Source: Modicisalibacter tunisiensis (GTDB lineage Bacteria > Pseudomonadota > Gammaproteobacteria > Pseudomonadales > Halomonadaceae). From it: 64,000 bases of DNA. Below the pieces are notes generated by a model. The model saw only the letters and a program-made list of their open reading frames with translations, had not been told where the DNA came from and searched no databases. Each line of letters begins with the position of its first letter. Position 1 is the first letter of the stretch. Location of the stretch: the NCBI RefSeq assembly GCF_020148005.1, contig NZ_JAGXFD010000001.1, positions 2,626,599 to 2,690,598 on the forward strand, written 5' to 3'. Below are positions 9,562-20,678 of this stretch, piece after piece. The position numbers were made by a program, and so were the translations under genes.

Positions 9562-10509
9562 TCAGCCCTTGTAGAGTCGCGGATTCATCACGTCGCGCAG
9601 CCAGTCGCCGAGCAGGTTGATGACCAGCACCAGCACCACCAGCACGGCGCCGGGGATCAGGGTGATCCACCAGGAGCCCGACTGCAGGTAGTCGAAGCCC
9701 GACTTGATCAGCGAGCCCAGCGAGGGCTGGGTCTCGGGCATGCCCAGGCCGAGAAACGACAACGCGGCCTCGGAGATGATGGCGTTGGCGATCTGCACGG
9801 TGGAGATCACGAAGATCGGCGACAGGGTGTTGGGCAGGATGTGGCGGAACATGATCCGCTTGGCGCGAAAACCCATCACCCGGGCGGCATCGACGTACTC
9901 CTTGCTGCGCTCGGCGAGCACCGAGGCGCGCACGGTACGGGCGTACTGCGGCCATTCGGCGAGGCCGATGATCAGCACCAGAATGATCACCGCATACTCG
10001 CTGTAGATGGCGCCGCCGAAGGAGGCCTTGATCACCGCACCGACGATGATCGCCACCATCAGCGTGGAGAACGACAGCTGGATGTCGGCCAGGCGCATCA
10101 GGAAGGCATCCACCCGGCCGCCGAGATAACCGGCGAGCAACCCGAAGGTGACACCCAGCATGGCCTGGAGGATGACCGCGCCGAAGCCGATGATCAGCGA
10201 TACGCGGGCGCCATAGAGAATGGTCGACAGCAGATCGCGGCCCTGGGCGTCGGTCCCCAGCACGTAGGTGGGGTCGCTGCCGTCGATCCAGAAGGGCGGC
10301 AACTCGGACGCCATGATGTCGATCTGGGCCAGGTCATAGGGGTTCATGGGCGCCAGCCAGGGTGCCAGCACGGCGGCCAGCACCATGGCCACGAAGGTTG
10401 CCAGGCAGACCTGGGCCACCAGATCGCGCTTGAAGCTGTAGACCAGGTAGGAGTCGCGGAAGCGGGCCCAGCGCGAGGGGACCGGGGAAGCTTGGGTCGT
10501 GGTCGTCAT
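9562..10509 (-). CDS. dppC: Peptide ABC transporter permease (DppC type)
   Basis: This 315-residue inner-membrane permease has an N-terminal cytoplasmic segment, a first membrane helix near residue 35 (ATFVAMVLAAVLAPWLAP), the conserved GTDAQGRDLLSTILYGARVSL segment of DppC/OppC proteins, and the EAA loop region (EYVDAARVMGFRAKRIMFRHILPN) that docks on the ATPases. It ends with further helices and the SLGSLI motif. Its start overlaps the dppB stop by four bases. It forms the channel together with DppB. Confidence 0.92.
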   Translation of the reverse strand: MTTTTQASPVPSRWARFRDSYLVYSFKRDLVAQVCLATFVAMVLAAVLAPWLAPMNPYDLAQIDIMASELPPFWIDGSDPTYVLGTDAQGRDLLSTILYGARVSLIIGFGAVILQAMLGVTFGLLAGYLGGRVDAFLMRLADIQLSFSTLMVAIIVGAVIKASFGGAIYSEYAVIILVLIIGLAEWPQYARTVRASVLAERSKEYVDAARVMGFRAKRIMFRHILPNTLSPIFVISTVQIANAIISEAALSFLGLGMPETQPSLGSLIKSGFDYLQSGSWWITLIPGAVLVVLVLVINLLGDWLRDVMNPRLYKG

Positions 10510-11552
10510 GCGGGTTTACCTGTGAGCTTCACGGTGGGGTTGACCAGTCCGTAGATCAGGTCGACCAGCGTGTTGGTGATGACGAAGATCAGGCCGACCA
10601 CCATCAGATAGGTGACGATCAGCGGAATGTCGGAGCGCTGGATGGCGTCGAGGAACATCAGCCCCACGCCCGGCCACTGGAAGACCGTCTCGGTGAGAAT
10701 GGTGTAGGCGACCAGGGTGCCGATCTGCACGCCGCCGACGGTGATCACCGGCAGCATGGTGTTCTTCAGGGCGTGCAGGAAGTAGATGCGGCGCATGCTG
10801 ATGCCCTTGGCCTTGGCGAACTTGATGTATTCGGACTGCAGGACCTCCATCATCTCGGCACGGATCAGCCGTATGAACAGCGGCAGCATGATCGAGGCCA
10901 GCGAGATCGCCGGCAGCACCAGATAGGTGAGCCTGCTCAGCGAGGCGAAGTTGGTGTCCCAGGTGCCGAACACGTGCGTCACGTCGCCTCGGCCGTAGGC
11001 GGGCATGCCACCGCTGGTGGACAGCAGGTCGTTGAGCCAGGCGCCCCAGGCCGTGTCGGCCGGGAACAGCGAGACATGAATGCCGATGGCGAAGATCTGG
11101 ATCAGCACGATGGCGGTGAGAAAGACCGGGATGGAAATGCCGACGATCGACACCCCCATGAACAGTCGCGACAGCCAGGCCCGGGGTCGAATGGCGCTGT
11201 AGACGCCGATCGGCACCGACAGCAGGATGATCAGCAGGGTGGTCGCGAAGACCAGCTCCAGCGTGGCGGGCAGGTGGCGCATGATCACGTCGGTGGTCGG
11301 CTCGTTGTAGAAGTACGAATAGCCGAAGTCGAAGTGCAGGGCGTTCTCGGCGAAGCGCAGGTACTGCACCAGGAAGGGGTCGTTGAGACCCAGCTCCTCA
11401 CGCAGTTCGGCGCGCTCGCTCTCGGGCACCGACTGTCCCACCATCTGCTGGATGGGATCGCCCAGGTTGTCCTGGATGGCAAAGCTGACCACGCTGATGA
11501 CGAACATCACCAGCAGGGCGTGAAAGAGTCGCTTGATCAGAAAGGCAATCAT
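10506..11552 (-). CDS. dppB: Peptide ABC transporter permease (DppB type)
   Basis: This 348-residue permease begins MIAFLIKRLFHALLVMF, the classical DppB/OppB N-terminal helix. Members of this family carry a periplasmic loop followed by five helices; here the EAA-type loop SEYIKFAKAKGISMRRIYFLHALKN is clear. ATG 11552 was chosen because it gives this N-terminus; an upstream ATG at 11621 would add a hydrophilic extension encoded across the palindrome at 11586-11609. It is the first of four overlapping or nearly abutting genes and lies 131 bases downstream of dppA, with that palindrome in between. Confidence 0.92.
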   Translation of the reverse strand: MIAFLIKRLFHALLVMFVISVVSFAIQDNLGDPIQQMVGQSVPESERAELREELGLNDPFLVQYLRFAENALHFDFGYSYFYNEPTTDVIMRHLPATLELVFATTLLIILLSVPIGVYSAIRPRAWLSRLFMGVSIVGISIPVFLTAIVLIQIFAIGIHVSLFPADTAWGAWLNDLLSTSGGMPAYGRGDVTHVFGTWDTNFASLSRLTYLVLPAISLASIMLPLFIRLIRAEMMEVLQSEYIKFAKAKGISMRRIYFLHALKNTMLPVITVGGVQIGTLVAYTILTETVFQWPGVGLMFLDAIQRSDIPLIVTYLMVVGLIFVITNTLVDLIYGLVNPTVKLTGKPA

Positions 11553-11585
11553 GGATTGCGGCCCTGTTGGATACGAAAGCCCCAG

Positions 11586-11609
11586 TCGACACCCCCGCGG
11601 GGGTGTCGA
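11586..11609 (-). promoter_or_regulatory. Perfect 24-base palindrome between dppA and dppB
   Basis: The two halves TCGACACCCCCG and CGGGGGTGTCGA are exact inverted repeats with no spacer. In RNA they would form a roughly 10-bp GC-rich hairpin. It lies in the 131-base gap between the binding-protein gene and the first permease gene and has no U-run after it. Such hairpins after abundant binding-protein genes commonly act as partial terminators or as mRNA-decay barriers; that role is inferred here. Confidence 0.6.
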
Positions 11610-11683
11610 GACGCTTTCCATGGCTTCGGGAACGGGTGACCGGTGACGGCGGGCTCAAGACGCGCCGTCACCGCTGTCGTGCG

Positions 11684-13273
11684 TCAGTCCTGCTCGACGA
11701 CCACGTCACCCAAGTAGGGGAAGTTCATGACATTGAGCACCGGCTTGATCTGCACCTCGTTCTTGGCGGCCCAGGCCAGATCCTGCCAGTGCAGCGGAAT
11801 GAAGGCGGCATCGTCGTAGAGCCCCTTTTCCACGGCCTGCAGCATCTTGGCGCGCTTGTCACGATCGGTCTCGAGGTTGGCCTTCTCGACCAGCTTGTCG
11901 AGCTCCGGGTTGCAGTAGTTGCCGCTGTTGTACTGGCCGGCCCCGGTATCGGGGTCCGGGCACTCGGTCAGGTACTGGTAGAAGTTGGCGGAGTCCTCGG
12001 TGTCGGCGTGCCAGCCGATCATCATGATATCCGCGGCGCGATCATCGAACTCGCCCCAGTACTGCGCCTTGGGCAGGGTCTTGAGATCGACCTTGATGTT
12101 GATCCGCGCCAGCATGGCCGCCACCGCCTGGGCGATCTGGGCATCGTTCACGTAGCGGTTGTTGGGCGCCATCATGGTGATGCTGAAGCCGTCTTCGTAG
12201 CCGGCGTCCTTCATCAGCTGCTTGGCCTTCTCGAGGTCGTAGCGCGGCTCGAGATTCGGGTTGTGGCCCGAGTAGCCCTTGGGCGAGAGCTGGGCGGCCG
12301 GGGTGGCGAAGCCCTTCATCAGGCGGTCGGCGATCGCCTCCTGGTTGACGGCGTAGGCGATGGCCTGCCTGACCCGTGCGTCCTTGAAGGCCTCGACACG
12401 CTTCTCGTTCATCTGCAGGGTGATGATCCGCGTGCCGGACATGGTGACCAGCTTGACGTTCTTGTCGGCGCGCACGCGCTCCAGGTCGTTGGGCGGCACC
12501 GGGGCGATGAAGTCGACGTCACCGGAGAGCAGGGCGGCCACGCGGGTGGCATTCTCGCTGATCGGCGTCATGACGATATGGTCGACGTTGCCCGGGGAGT
12601 CCTTGTCCCAGTAGTCATCGAAACGCTCGAACTCGACCTTCACCCCCTGCTGACGGGCGGTGACCCGGTACGGCCCCGTGCCGGACTCGTGCCGCGAGGC
12701 GAAGGAGTTGCCGTTCTTGACGATCTCGCCCTTGTCCTTGCCGGCTTCTGTGGTGCCGGAGTAGAACTCGCTGTCCATCGGGAAGATGTAGGTGGCCAGG
12801 TTGAGCAGCAGCGGATAGGGGCGCTTGGTATGGATGTCGACGGTGTGGTCGTCGACGGCCTCGGCGCTCTCGATGGGCTCGAAGATCGCCTTAAAGTCGG
12901 GGCTGCGCTTGAGGCGGTCCACGGTCCAGACGACATCCTTGGCGGTGAAGGGGTTGCCGCTGTGGAACTTGACGCCCTGGCGGAGGTGCAGGCGCATGGT
13001 GGTATCGTCGACCTGCTCCCAGTCCGTGGCCAGGCGCGGTTCGAAGGTGAAGTCCTGGGTCCAGCGGACCAGCGGGTCGAAGACCAGGTGGGAGAGTTGC
13101 AGAATGCCGCCGGACAACTGCTCGTGGATGTCCAGGGACACCGGGTCGGCGTCGTAGGCGACACGCAGGGTGACGTCCTTCCCGTCCCCATTGACGTCCT
13201 GGGCGAGGGCGGCCATCGGCAGCGTCAGCGACGCACCGACCAGGGTGGCAAGCAGCGTTTTCTTGAATGTCAT
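11684..13273 (-). CDS. dppA: Peptide ABC transporter periplasmic binding protein (DppA/OppA family)
   Basis: This 529-residue secreted protein has a Sec signal peptide (MTFKKTLLATLVGASLTLPM, cleaved after an ALA-type site near residue 24) and the SBP family 5 fold. Conserved segments include LRVAYDADPVSLD, RPRLATDW-like FEPRLATDWEQV, LRQGVKFHSGNPFTAKDV and GTGPYRV. It captures the peptide in the periplasm and delivers it to DppBC. A true dipeptide preference cannot be proven; relatives also bind glutathione, nickel complexes or opines. The first gene of its operon, it has about 235 bases of upstream DNA before can. Confidence 0.88.
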   Translation of the reverse strand: MTFKKTLLATLVGASLTLPMAALAQDVNGDGKDVTLRVAYDADPVSLDIHEQLSGGILQLSHLVFDPLVRWTQDFTFEPRLATDWEQVDDTTMRLHLRQGVKFHSGNPFTAKDVVWTVDRLKRSPDFKAIFEPIESAEAVDDHTVDIHTKRPYPLLLNLATYIFPMDSEFYSGTTEAGKDKGEIVKNGNSFASRHESGTGPYRVTARQQGVKVEFERFDDYWDKDSPGNVDHIVMTPISENATRVAALLSGDVDFIAPVPPNDLERVRADKNVKLVTMSGTRIITLQMNEKRVEAFKDARVRQAIAYAVNQEAIADRLMKGFATPAAQLSPKGYSGHNPNLEPRYDLEKAKQLMKDAGYEDGFSITMMAPNNRYVNDAQIAQAVAAMLARINIKVDLKTLPKAQYWGEFDDRAADIMMIGWHADTEDSANFYQYLTECPDPDTGAGQYNSGNYCNPELDKLVEKANLETDRDKRAKMLQAVEKGLYDDAAFIPLHWQDLAWAAKNEVQIKPVLNVMNFPYLGDVVVEQD

Positions 13274-13508
13274 GTGTTAACCCATGCATGGCTGATTGTT
13301 CGTTGTTTGACCCTTGGGTCCACCATCCAACATAGGGAGGCCGGGGGCGGGGCACAATCGAAAAACTGACAGGTCTCATGCGCTAGGCGTATATGCGGCC
13401 GTCTCGGCACGGAAAAGGGGCGGGAAAACCGGGGCAGGCAGGGCCTGAAAACGGGCCGTCGCGGCAGTCACGACAGCCAGAATTTAGCCGGCAGGCGACC
13501 GGAAAGGC

Positions 13509-14165
13509 TCAGTCGTCGGAGGGCAGGGGATCGACGCGATCGACACGGTAGAGTTGCGAGACCTGATCGAGCCCCTCGACGGTGCAGTCGAGGTCGGTGA
13601 CGCGACCGTCGTTCAGGCCATAGACCCAGCCGTGGACGGCCAGCGGCTGCTTGCGCAGCCAGGCGCGCTGGATGATCTTGGTCTGGCAGAGATTGGCGAC
13701 CTGTGCCTTGACGTTGAGCTCGCACATGCGGTCGACCTGATCCTTGAGCGGCAGGTCCTGAAGGGCCTCGCGATGCTGGCTGTAGAGGGCCCGGATCGGG
13801 TGCAGCCAGTAGTCGACGATGCCGAACTCGCCGCCGGTGATCGAGGCCTTGACCCCACCGCAGCCGTAGTGGCCGACGATCAGGATGTGCTTGACCTTGA
13901 GCACGTCGACGGCGAACTGCACCACCGACAGGGCATTCATGTCGCTGTGATTGAGGACATTGCCGACATTGCGGTGGACGAAGACCTCGCCGGGCGGCAG
14001 ATCGATGATCTGGTTGGCGGGCACGCGACTGTCGGAGCAGCCGATCCACAGATAGTCCGGGTTCTGCTGTTGTGACAGGCGGGTGAAGAAGTCCGGATCC
14101 TGCCGACTGACCGTCTCGGCCCAGTCACGGTTGCGTTCCAGCAGGCGTTTCATTTCGTTTTTCAT
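13509..14165 (-). CDS. can: Beta-class carbonic anhydrase
   Basis: This enzyme interconverts CO2 and bicarbonate, supplying bicarbonate for carboxylases. The 218-residue length and all zinc-site elements fit the E. coli Can type: CSDSR (Cys and Asp-Arg dyad, about residue 43), VHRNVGNV, and HYGCGGV (His and Cys ligands, about residue 99). The gene is divergent from gor with 140 bases between. A TTGACC box at 14230-14235 followed by TAAAGA at 14208-14213 (16-base spacer) on the minus strand is a candidate promoter. The next gene downstream, dppA, is probably a separate unit because of the 235-base gap. Confidence 0.95.
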   Translation of the reverse strand: MKNEMKRLLERNRDWAETVSRQDPDFFTRLSQQQNPDYLWIGCSDSRVPANQIIDLPPGEVFVHRNVGNVLNHSDMNALSVVQFAVDVLKVKHILIVGHYGCGGVKASITGGEFGIVDYWLHPIRALYSQHREALQDLPLKDQVDRMCELNVKAQVANLCQTKIIQRAWLRKQPLAVHGWVYGLNDGRVTDLDCTVEGLDQVSQLYRVDRVDPLPSDD

Positions 14166-14207
14166 GTCGAGGACTCCTTAATGGTCAGACCGCACGGCGG
14201 ATAGCAT

Positions 14208-14235
14208 TCTTTATCAATGGCATAGAGAGGGTCAA
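14208..14235 (-). promoter_or_regulatory. Candidate promoter of can
   Basis: Reading the minus strand, TTGACC (14235-14230) is separated by 16 bases from TAAAGA (14213-14208). The -35 box is strong and the -10 box weak. The position, 43 bases upstream of the can start codon, is plausible. Confidence 0.4.
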
Positions 14236-14305
14236 TGGAGCGGGTCTCCCGAGCGGCCGGCACGGCTGTTATCATCGCCCCATTGCAGACAGGAGAGACA
14301 TCAAC

Positions 14306-15667
14306 GTGGCTGAATTCGATTACGACCTGTTCGTCATCGGGGCCGGGTCCGGCGGGGTGCGTGCAGCGCGCACGACCGCGGCCACCGGGGCTCGCGTCGC
14401 CATCGCCGAGGACCGCTATCTGGGCGGGACCTGCGTGAATGTCGGGTGCGTACCCAAGAAGCTGTATTCCTACGCGGCGCATTATCACGACGCCTTCGAG
14501 GAAAGCGCCGGTTTCGGCTGGCAGCTGTCTGAGGCGCCGCGTTTCGAATGGGCGACCCTGCGTGACAACAAGATCGCCGAGATCAAGCGGCTCAACGGCA
14601 TCTACGCTCGCCTGCTCGACAACGCCGGGGTGCGACTGATCAATGGTCGCGCCCAAGTGGTCGGCGAACACGCCGTCGAGGTCAACGGCGAGACCCATAC
14701 CGCCGAGAAGATCCTGGTGGCCGTGGGCGGCTGGCCGTGGATCCCCGATTTCCCCGGCAACGAGCATGTCCTCGATTCCAACCGTGTCTTCGATCTCGAG
14801 GAATTCCCCAGGCGTTTTCTGGTGCTGGGCGGCGGTTACATCGCCGTCGAGTTCGCCAGTATCTTCAATGGCCTGGGCAGCGACACCCACCTGGTCTATC
14901 GCGGCGAGCTGTTCCTGCGCGGCTTCGACCACGAGGTCCGCGAGTTCACCCGCGACGAGATGGCCAAGAAGGGCGTCGATCTGCATTTCGAGACCACCAT
15001 CGAGGCGATCGAGAAGCAGGCCGACGGGCTGGCCGTGACCCTGACCAACGGCGAGACGCTGGTCGTCGATGCCGTGCTGTCGGCGACCGGGCGCCGGCCG
15101 CACCTGGCCGGGCTGGGCCTGGATGCCTTCGATATCGCGCTCAACCCGGATGGCACCATCAAGGTCAACGAGCGCTACGAGACCTCCGTTCCCTCGATTC
15201 TCGCCCTGGGGGACGTCACCGGCGGCCCGGAGCTGACGCCGGTGGCGCTCGCCGAGGCGATGCACATGGTGCAGCACCACTTCACGGCCGAGCCGCCGGG
15301 GCCGCTCGATTACCGCAACATCGCCACGGCGGTGTTCTGTCATCCCAACATCGGCACCGTGGGACTCAGCGAGGAAGCCGCGCGCGCCGAGTGCGGCGAG
15401 ATTCGCGTCTATACCGCCGACTTCCGTCCCATGAAGCACACGCTGTCGGGCAGCGAGGAGCGTTGCCTGATGAAGCTGGTGGTGGATGATGCCAGCGACC
15501 GCGTGGTCGGGGCGCACATGGTCGGCGAGGAAGCCGGCGAAGTGATCCAGGGCATCGCCATCGCCGTGCGCGCCGGGTTGAGCAAGACCGATTTCGACGC
15601 CACCGTGGGGATCCACCCTACCGGGGCCGAGGAGTTCGTCACCATGCGCACGCCGAGCCGGCGCTGA
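14306..15667 (+). CDS. gor: Glutathione-disulfide reductase
   Basis: This NADPH-dependent flavoenzyme regenerates glutathione. The 453-residue protein has an N-terminal FAD site ([14 protein letters not shown]), the redox disulfide [13 protein letters not shown] (about residues 40-52), a NAD(P) site ([14 protein letters not shown]), the second FAD motif ALGDVTG and the C-terminal dimer-interface active-site histidine in [10 protein letters not shown]. These features and the length separate it from lipoamide and mercuric reductases. It starts at GTG 14306, with AGGAGAG nine bases upstream. A hairpin terminator follows at 15694. Confidence 0.94.
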   Translation: MAEFDYDLFVIGAGSGGVRAARTTAATGARVAIAEDRYLGGTCVNVGCVPKKLYSYAAHYHDAFEESAGFGWQLSEAPRFEWATLRDNKIAEIKRLNGIYARLLDNAGVRLINGRAQVVGEHAVEVNGETHTAEKILVAVGGWPWIPDFPGNEHVLDSNRVFDLEEFPRRFLVLGGGYIAVEFASIFNGLGSDTHLVYRGELFLRGFDHEVREFTRDEMAKKGVDLHFETTIEAIEKQADGLAVTLTNGETLVVDAVLSATGRRPHLAGLGLDAFDIALNPDGTIKVNERYETSVPSILALGDVTGGPELTPVALAEAMHMVQHHFTAEPPGPLDYRNIATAVFCHPNIGTVGLSEEAARAECGEIRVYTADFRPMKHTLSGSEERCLMKLVVDDASDRVVGAHMVGEEAGEVIQGIAIAVRAGLSKTDFDATVGIHPTGAEEFVTMRTPSRR

Positions 15668-15693
15668 TCGCAATCCGCCGTTTCCCGCTACAT

Positions 15694-15725
15694 GAAGCCG
15701 CCCCCGAGGCGGCTTCGTCGTTTTC
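15694..15725 (+). terminator. Intrinsic terminator after gor
   Basis: A 9-bp stem (GAAGCCGCC / GGCGGCTTC) with a 5-base loop is followed by GTCGTTTTC, 26 bases after the gor stop codon. Confidence 0.8.
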
Positions 15726-15879
15726 TGCATCCCGAGTTAGCACGGCTTCGCGTCGCCGCCTAAACTCAATGACGAGACGAGAGTGGTCGATTGTCGGAAG
15801 CCGGCCATCAGTTGGAAAGACAGTAGCGTCGCGTTCGGCGGCTGTTTCGCTGCAATCGCACATAACCAGTCTTTATGGA

Positions 15880-15934
15880 CTATGCGTAAAGCAATAACCG
15901 TTTCTTTGATTTATTCATAAACGCCTGTTAAGGT
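15880..15934 (+). promoter_or_regulatory. Candidate osmoregulated ectA promoter region
   Basis: The sequence CTATGCGTAA at 15880-15889 matches eight of ten positions of the sigma-S extended -10 consensus CTATACTTAA, and would give a leader of roughly 70 bases. A second, weaker sigma-70-like pair lies downstream: TTGATT at 15906-15911 and TAAGGT at 15929-15934 with a 17-base spacer. H. elongata ectA is known to be read from sigma-70 and sigma-38 promoters, so the layout fits. The surrounding DNA is AT-rich compared with the rest of the window. Confidence 0.5.
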
Positions 15935-15965
15935 TGAAAACAAATTCGCAACGGCGAACCGTTCC

Positions 15966-17899
<1,934 letters not shown>

Positions 17900-17980
17900 A
17901 ACCCGGGCCTGACGGCCGGGAATCCGGGGCGGCCCGGCGAGGGCTACCCCTGTCAATCGCTTGTCACAAGGGACACCATC

Positions 17981-18376
17981 ATGATCGTTCGCAATCTCGA
18001 AGAAGCCCGCAAGACGGATCGCCTGGTCACCGCGGCCAACGGCAACTGGGACAGCACGCGGCTGAGCCTGGCCGACGACGGCGGCAACTGCTCGTTCCAC
18101 ATCACGCGGATCTTTGCCAATACCGAGACCCATATCCACTACAAGCATCACTTCGAGGCGGTCTACTGCATCGAGGGCAAGGGCGAGGTGGAGACCCTGG
18201 CCGATGGCAAGATCTGGCCGATCGGGCCGGGCGACATCTACATCCTCGACCAGCATGACGAGCACATGCTGCGTGCCTCGGAAACCCTGGTGCTGGCCTG
18301 TGTCTTCACCCCCGGGTTGACCGGCAAGGAAGACCATCGCCCTGATGGTTCCTACGCGCCGGCGGAAGAGCTCTGA
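17981..18376 (+). CDS. ectC: L-ectoine synthase EctC
   Basis: EctC closes N-gamma-acetyl-diaminobutyrate to ectoine. The 131-residue cupin protein begins [16 protein letters not shown] and carries metal/cupin motifs [20 protein letters not shown] and [16 protein letters not shown]. The length is standard. It follows ectB after 81 bases, a gap that is larger than within most operons here and contains the imperfect GC repeat CCCGGGCC/GGCCGGG. No ectoine hydroxylase gene (ectD) is adjacent. A strong terminator follows. Confidence 0.97.
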   Translation: MIVRNLEEARKTDRLVTAANGNWDSTRLSLADDGGNCSFHITRIFANTETHIHYKHHFEAVYCIEGKGEVETLADGKIWPIGPGDIYILDQHDEHMLRASETLVLACVFTPGLTGKEDHRPDGSYAPAEEL

Positions 18377-18404
18377 GCCAACGCCTCGGAAAATCTCAGT
18401 CACG

Positions 18405-18434
18405 ATGCCCCCGCGTACCCGCGGGGGCATTTTC
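18405..18434 (+). terminator. Intrinsic terminator of ectABC
   Basis: A perfect 10-bp stem (ATGCCCCCGC / GCGGGGGCAT) with a six-base loop is followed directly by TTTTCGTT, 28 bases after the ectC stop codon. Confidence 0.88.
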
Positions 18435-18492
18435 GTTGATGCTGTCCGTACGGACCGCCATGACCACAGCGTGGTTGATAGCCCGATAACGA

Positions 18493-18522
18493 TTGGCAAT
18501 GCCTCGGCAGGGTTTCTACAGT
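18493..18522 (+). promoter_or_regulatory. Candidate promoter of the pyruvate dehydrogenase operon
   Basis: TTGGCA (18493-18498) and TACAGT (18517-18522) are separated by 18 bases, about 70 bases before the pdhA start and after the ect terminator. The match to the sigma-70 consensus is moderate. Confidence 0.35.
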
Positions 18523-18592
18523 CACTAGACGTTCAATGGTCATATGGAGTATGGCCGACACCCGGAATTCACTGAATCCGTGGAGGGGCGTC

Positions 18593-19681
18593 ATGCCGAG
18601 GAAGCGAGTCAGGCTGGAACATGCCGTCGAGTATCTCTCGATACTCGATGAAAAGGGACGCGTCGACGAGAAGCTCGAGCCGCAGATCGACAAGGAGACC
18701 CTGCTCGATATTCATCGAACGATGCTGCTCAGTCGGCGTCTGGATGAACGCATGCTCACCCTGCAGCGCCAGGGACGGATCGGTACCTTCGCCCCGGCCA
18801 AGGGGCAGGAAGCCTCCCAGGTCGCCGCCATGGCGGCCCTCACCGGCAACGACTGGTTCGTGCCGGCCTTCCGGGAAACCGCGGCCATGCTGTGGCGCGG
18901 CACCCCGCCGGAAAACCTGCTGCTCTACAACGCCGGCTACAGTGAAGGCGGCGCCATCGAGGAGGGCACCCACGACCTGCCCATCTCCATCCCCGTGGCC
19001 TCCCAGATCCCCCACGCCGTGGGTATCGGCTACGCTTCCGGACTGCGCGAGCGCGACGAGGTCACCATCACCTTCTTTGGCGACGGCGCGACGTCGGAGG
19101 GCGACTTCCACGAGGCGCTGAACGTTGCCAGTGTGCTCAAGACGCCGGTGATCTTCCTGTGCCAGAACAACCACTGGGCGATCTCGATGCCGCGCGGGCG
19201 GCAGAGCGAGTCCAGGACGCTCGCCCAGAAGGGGCTGGCCTACGCGATCCCCTCGCTGCAGGTCGACGGCAACGATGTGCTGGCCGTCTACAGCGCCGTT
19301 CAGGAGGCCGCCCAGCGCGCCCGTGACGGCGAGGGGCCGACCCTCATCGAGTGCGTCACCTATCGCCTGACGGTACACACCACGGCCGACGATCCCAGCA
19401 AGTATCGTGACGAGGAAGAGGTCGAGAAGTGGCAGGAGCGTGAGCCGATCACCCGCCTGCAGACCTATCTAAAGAAGAAGCGCTGGCTCAGCGACAAGCA
19501 GATCGACAAGCTCGAGAAGGAGATCGAGGAACAGGTCGACGAGGCCTGGAAGACGGCACACGAACGTATCGAATCGCTGAATGATTCGCAGGTGATCTTC
19601 GATCATGGCTACGCCGAGATGCCCGACTATCTCGAATCGCAACGGCAATCGTTCGCCGATCGACTCAAGGAAGGAGAGTGA
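18593..19681 (+). CDS. pdhA: Pyruvate dehydrogenase E1 component, alpha subunit
   Basis: This 362-residue thiamine-diphosphate-dependent subunit decarboxylates the 2-oxoacid. It contains the ThDP motif GDGATSEGDFHEALNVASV...NN (about residues 165-200) and the phosphorylation-loop-like TYRLTVHTTADDPSKYR. The protein resembles the alpha2-beta2 pyruvate dehydrogenase of Gram-positive bacteria rather than the single-chain AceE of enterics. ATG 18593 follows GGAGGGG and was preferred over 18536. Substrate specificity could instead be branched-chain 2-oxoacids or acetoin, but the set and order of four genes favour a PDH-type complex. Confidence 0.85.
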   Translation: MPRKRVRLEHAVEYLSILDEKGRVDEKLEPQIDKETLLDIHRTMLLSRRLDERMLTLQRQGRIGTFAPAKGQEASQVAAMAALTGNDWFVPAFRETAAMLWRGTPPENLLLYNAGYSEGGAIEEGTHDLPISIPVASQIPHAVGIGYASGLRERDEVTITFFGDGATSEGDFHEALNVASVLKTPVIFLCQNNHWAISMPRGRQSESRTLAQKGLAYAIPSLQVDGNDVLAVYSAVQEAAQRARDGEGPTLIECVTYRLTVHTTADDPSKYRDEEEVEKWQEREPITRLQTYLKKKRWLSDKQIDKLEKEIEEQVDEAWKTAHERIESLNDSQVIFDHGYAEMPDYLESQRQSFADRLKEGE

Positions 19682-19684
19682 CCG

Positions 19685-20665
19685 ATGGCCGAACTGAACA
19701 TGGCGGATGCGCTCAATCTGGCGCTGAACCAGGAAATGGAAAATGACGAATCCGTGGTCGTGCTCGGCGAGGACGTCGGCGTCGACGGCGGGGTCTTTCG
19801 TGTCACCGATGGGCTGCTGGAGCGCTACGGCGAACGGCGGGTCATCGACTCGCCGGTGGCCGAGACCGCACTGGCAGGCGTATCGGTGGGGCTGGCGATC
19901 AATGGCCTCAAGCCGGTCTGCGAGATGCAGTTCTCGGGCTTCAGCTACCAGGGCTTTCACCAGATGGAGGCCCACGCCGCGCGCATGCGCTGGCGGACCC
20001 GCGGCGGGCATACCGTGCCCATGGTCCTGCGCATGCCCTACGGGGCCGGCGTGCATGCCCTGGAGCACCACTCCGAGAGCAAGGAGGTCTTCTATGCCCA
20101 CACGCCGGGGCTGAAGATGGTCATTCCCTCGACGCCGCGCAATGCCCGCGCGCTGCTGGTCAGCGCCATCCGCGACCCGGACCCGGTGGTGTTCTTCGAG
20201 CCCAAGGCCGTCTACCGGGCTTTCCGCGAGGAGGTGCCCGACGAGGAGGAGACCCTGCCGCTGGGCGAGTCGCGCATCGCCCGGGAAGGCGATGACCTGA
20301 CGATGATCAGCTACGGGGCCATGCTGCACCGGACCCTGGAAGCCGCCGATACCCTGGCCGAGGAGGACGGCGTCGAGGCCGAGGTGATCGACCTGCTGAG
20401 CCTGTCGCCGCTCGATCACGCGCGGTTCGCCGAATCCGCGCGGCGTACCGGGCGGGTGGTGATCGTCCACGAGGCGCATCGCAGCTTCGGTCCGGCAGGC
20501 GAAATCATGGCCCGGCTGATCGAGGACGCCTTCTATTATCTGGAGGCTCCTGTGCGCCGCGTTACCGGCTTCGACACCATCGTGCCGCTGTTCGCCCGGG
20601 AGCAGGCCTATCTGCCGGATCAGGAACGCATCCTGGCGGCCGCCCGGGGCGTGTTGAACGATTGA
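19685..20665 (+). CDS. pdhB: Pyruvate dehydrogenase E1 component, beta subunit
   Basis: This 326-residue partner of the alpha subunit contributes the catalytic glutamate and shapes the ThDP site. Conserved stretches are VVLGEDVGVDGGVFRVTDGL, DSPVAETALAGVSVGLA, MPYGAGVHALEHHSES and the C-terminal VIVHEAHRSFGPAGEI. Both the length and the order match E1-beta of the two-subunit type. It begins three bases after the alpha stop codon, so the two subunits are likely made in equal amounts. The same caveat on 2-oxoacid specificity applies. Confidence 0.87.
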   Translation: MAELNMADALNLALNQEMENDESVVVLGEDVGVDGGVFRVTDGLLERYGERRVIDSPVAETALAGVSVGLAINGLKPVCEMQFSGFSYQGFHQMEAHAARMRWRTRGGHTVPMVLRMPYGAGVHALEHHSESKEVFYAHTPGLKMVIPSTPRNARALLVSAIRDPDPVVFFEPKAVYRAFREEVPDEEETLPLGESRIAREGDDLTMISYGAMLHRTLEAADTLAEEDGVEAEVIDLLSLSPLDHARFAESARRTGRVVIVHEAHRSFGPAGEIMARLIEDAFYYLEAPVRRVTGFDTIVPLFAREQAYLPDQERILAAARGVLND

Positions 20666-20678
20666 GGGACAAGGAACC

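Noticed and set aside
17900-17980. A sigma-54 promoter before ectC
   Set aside because: H. elongata is reported to have one, and I looked for GG-N10-GC spacing here. The closest string (CTGTCAATCGCTTGTC) lacks the required GG and GC pairs.
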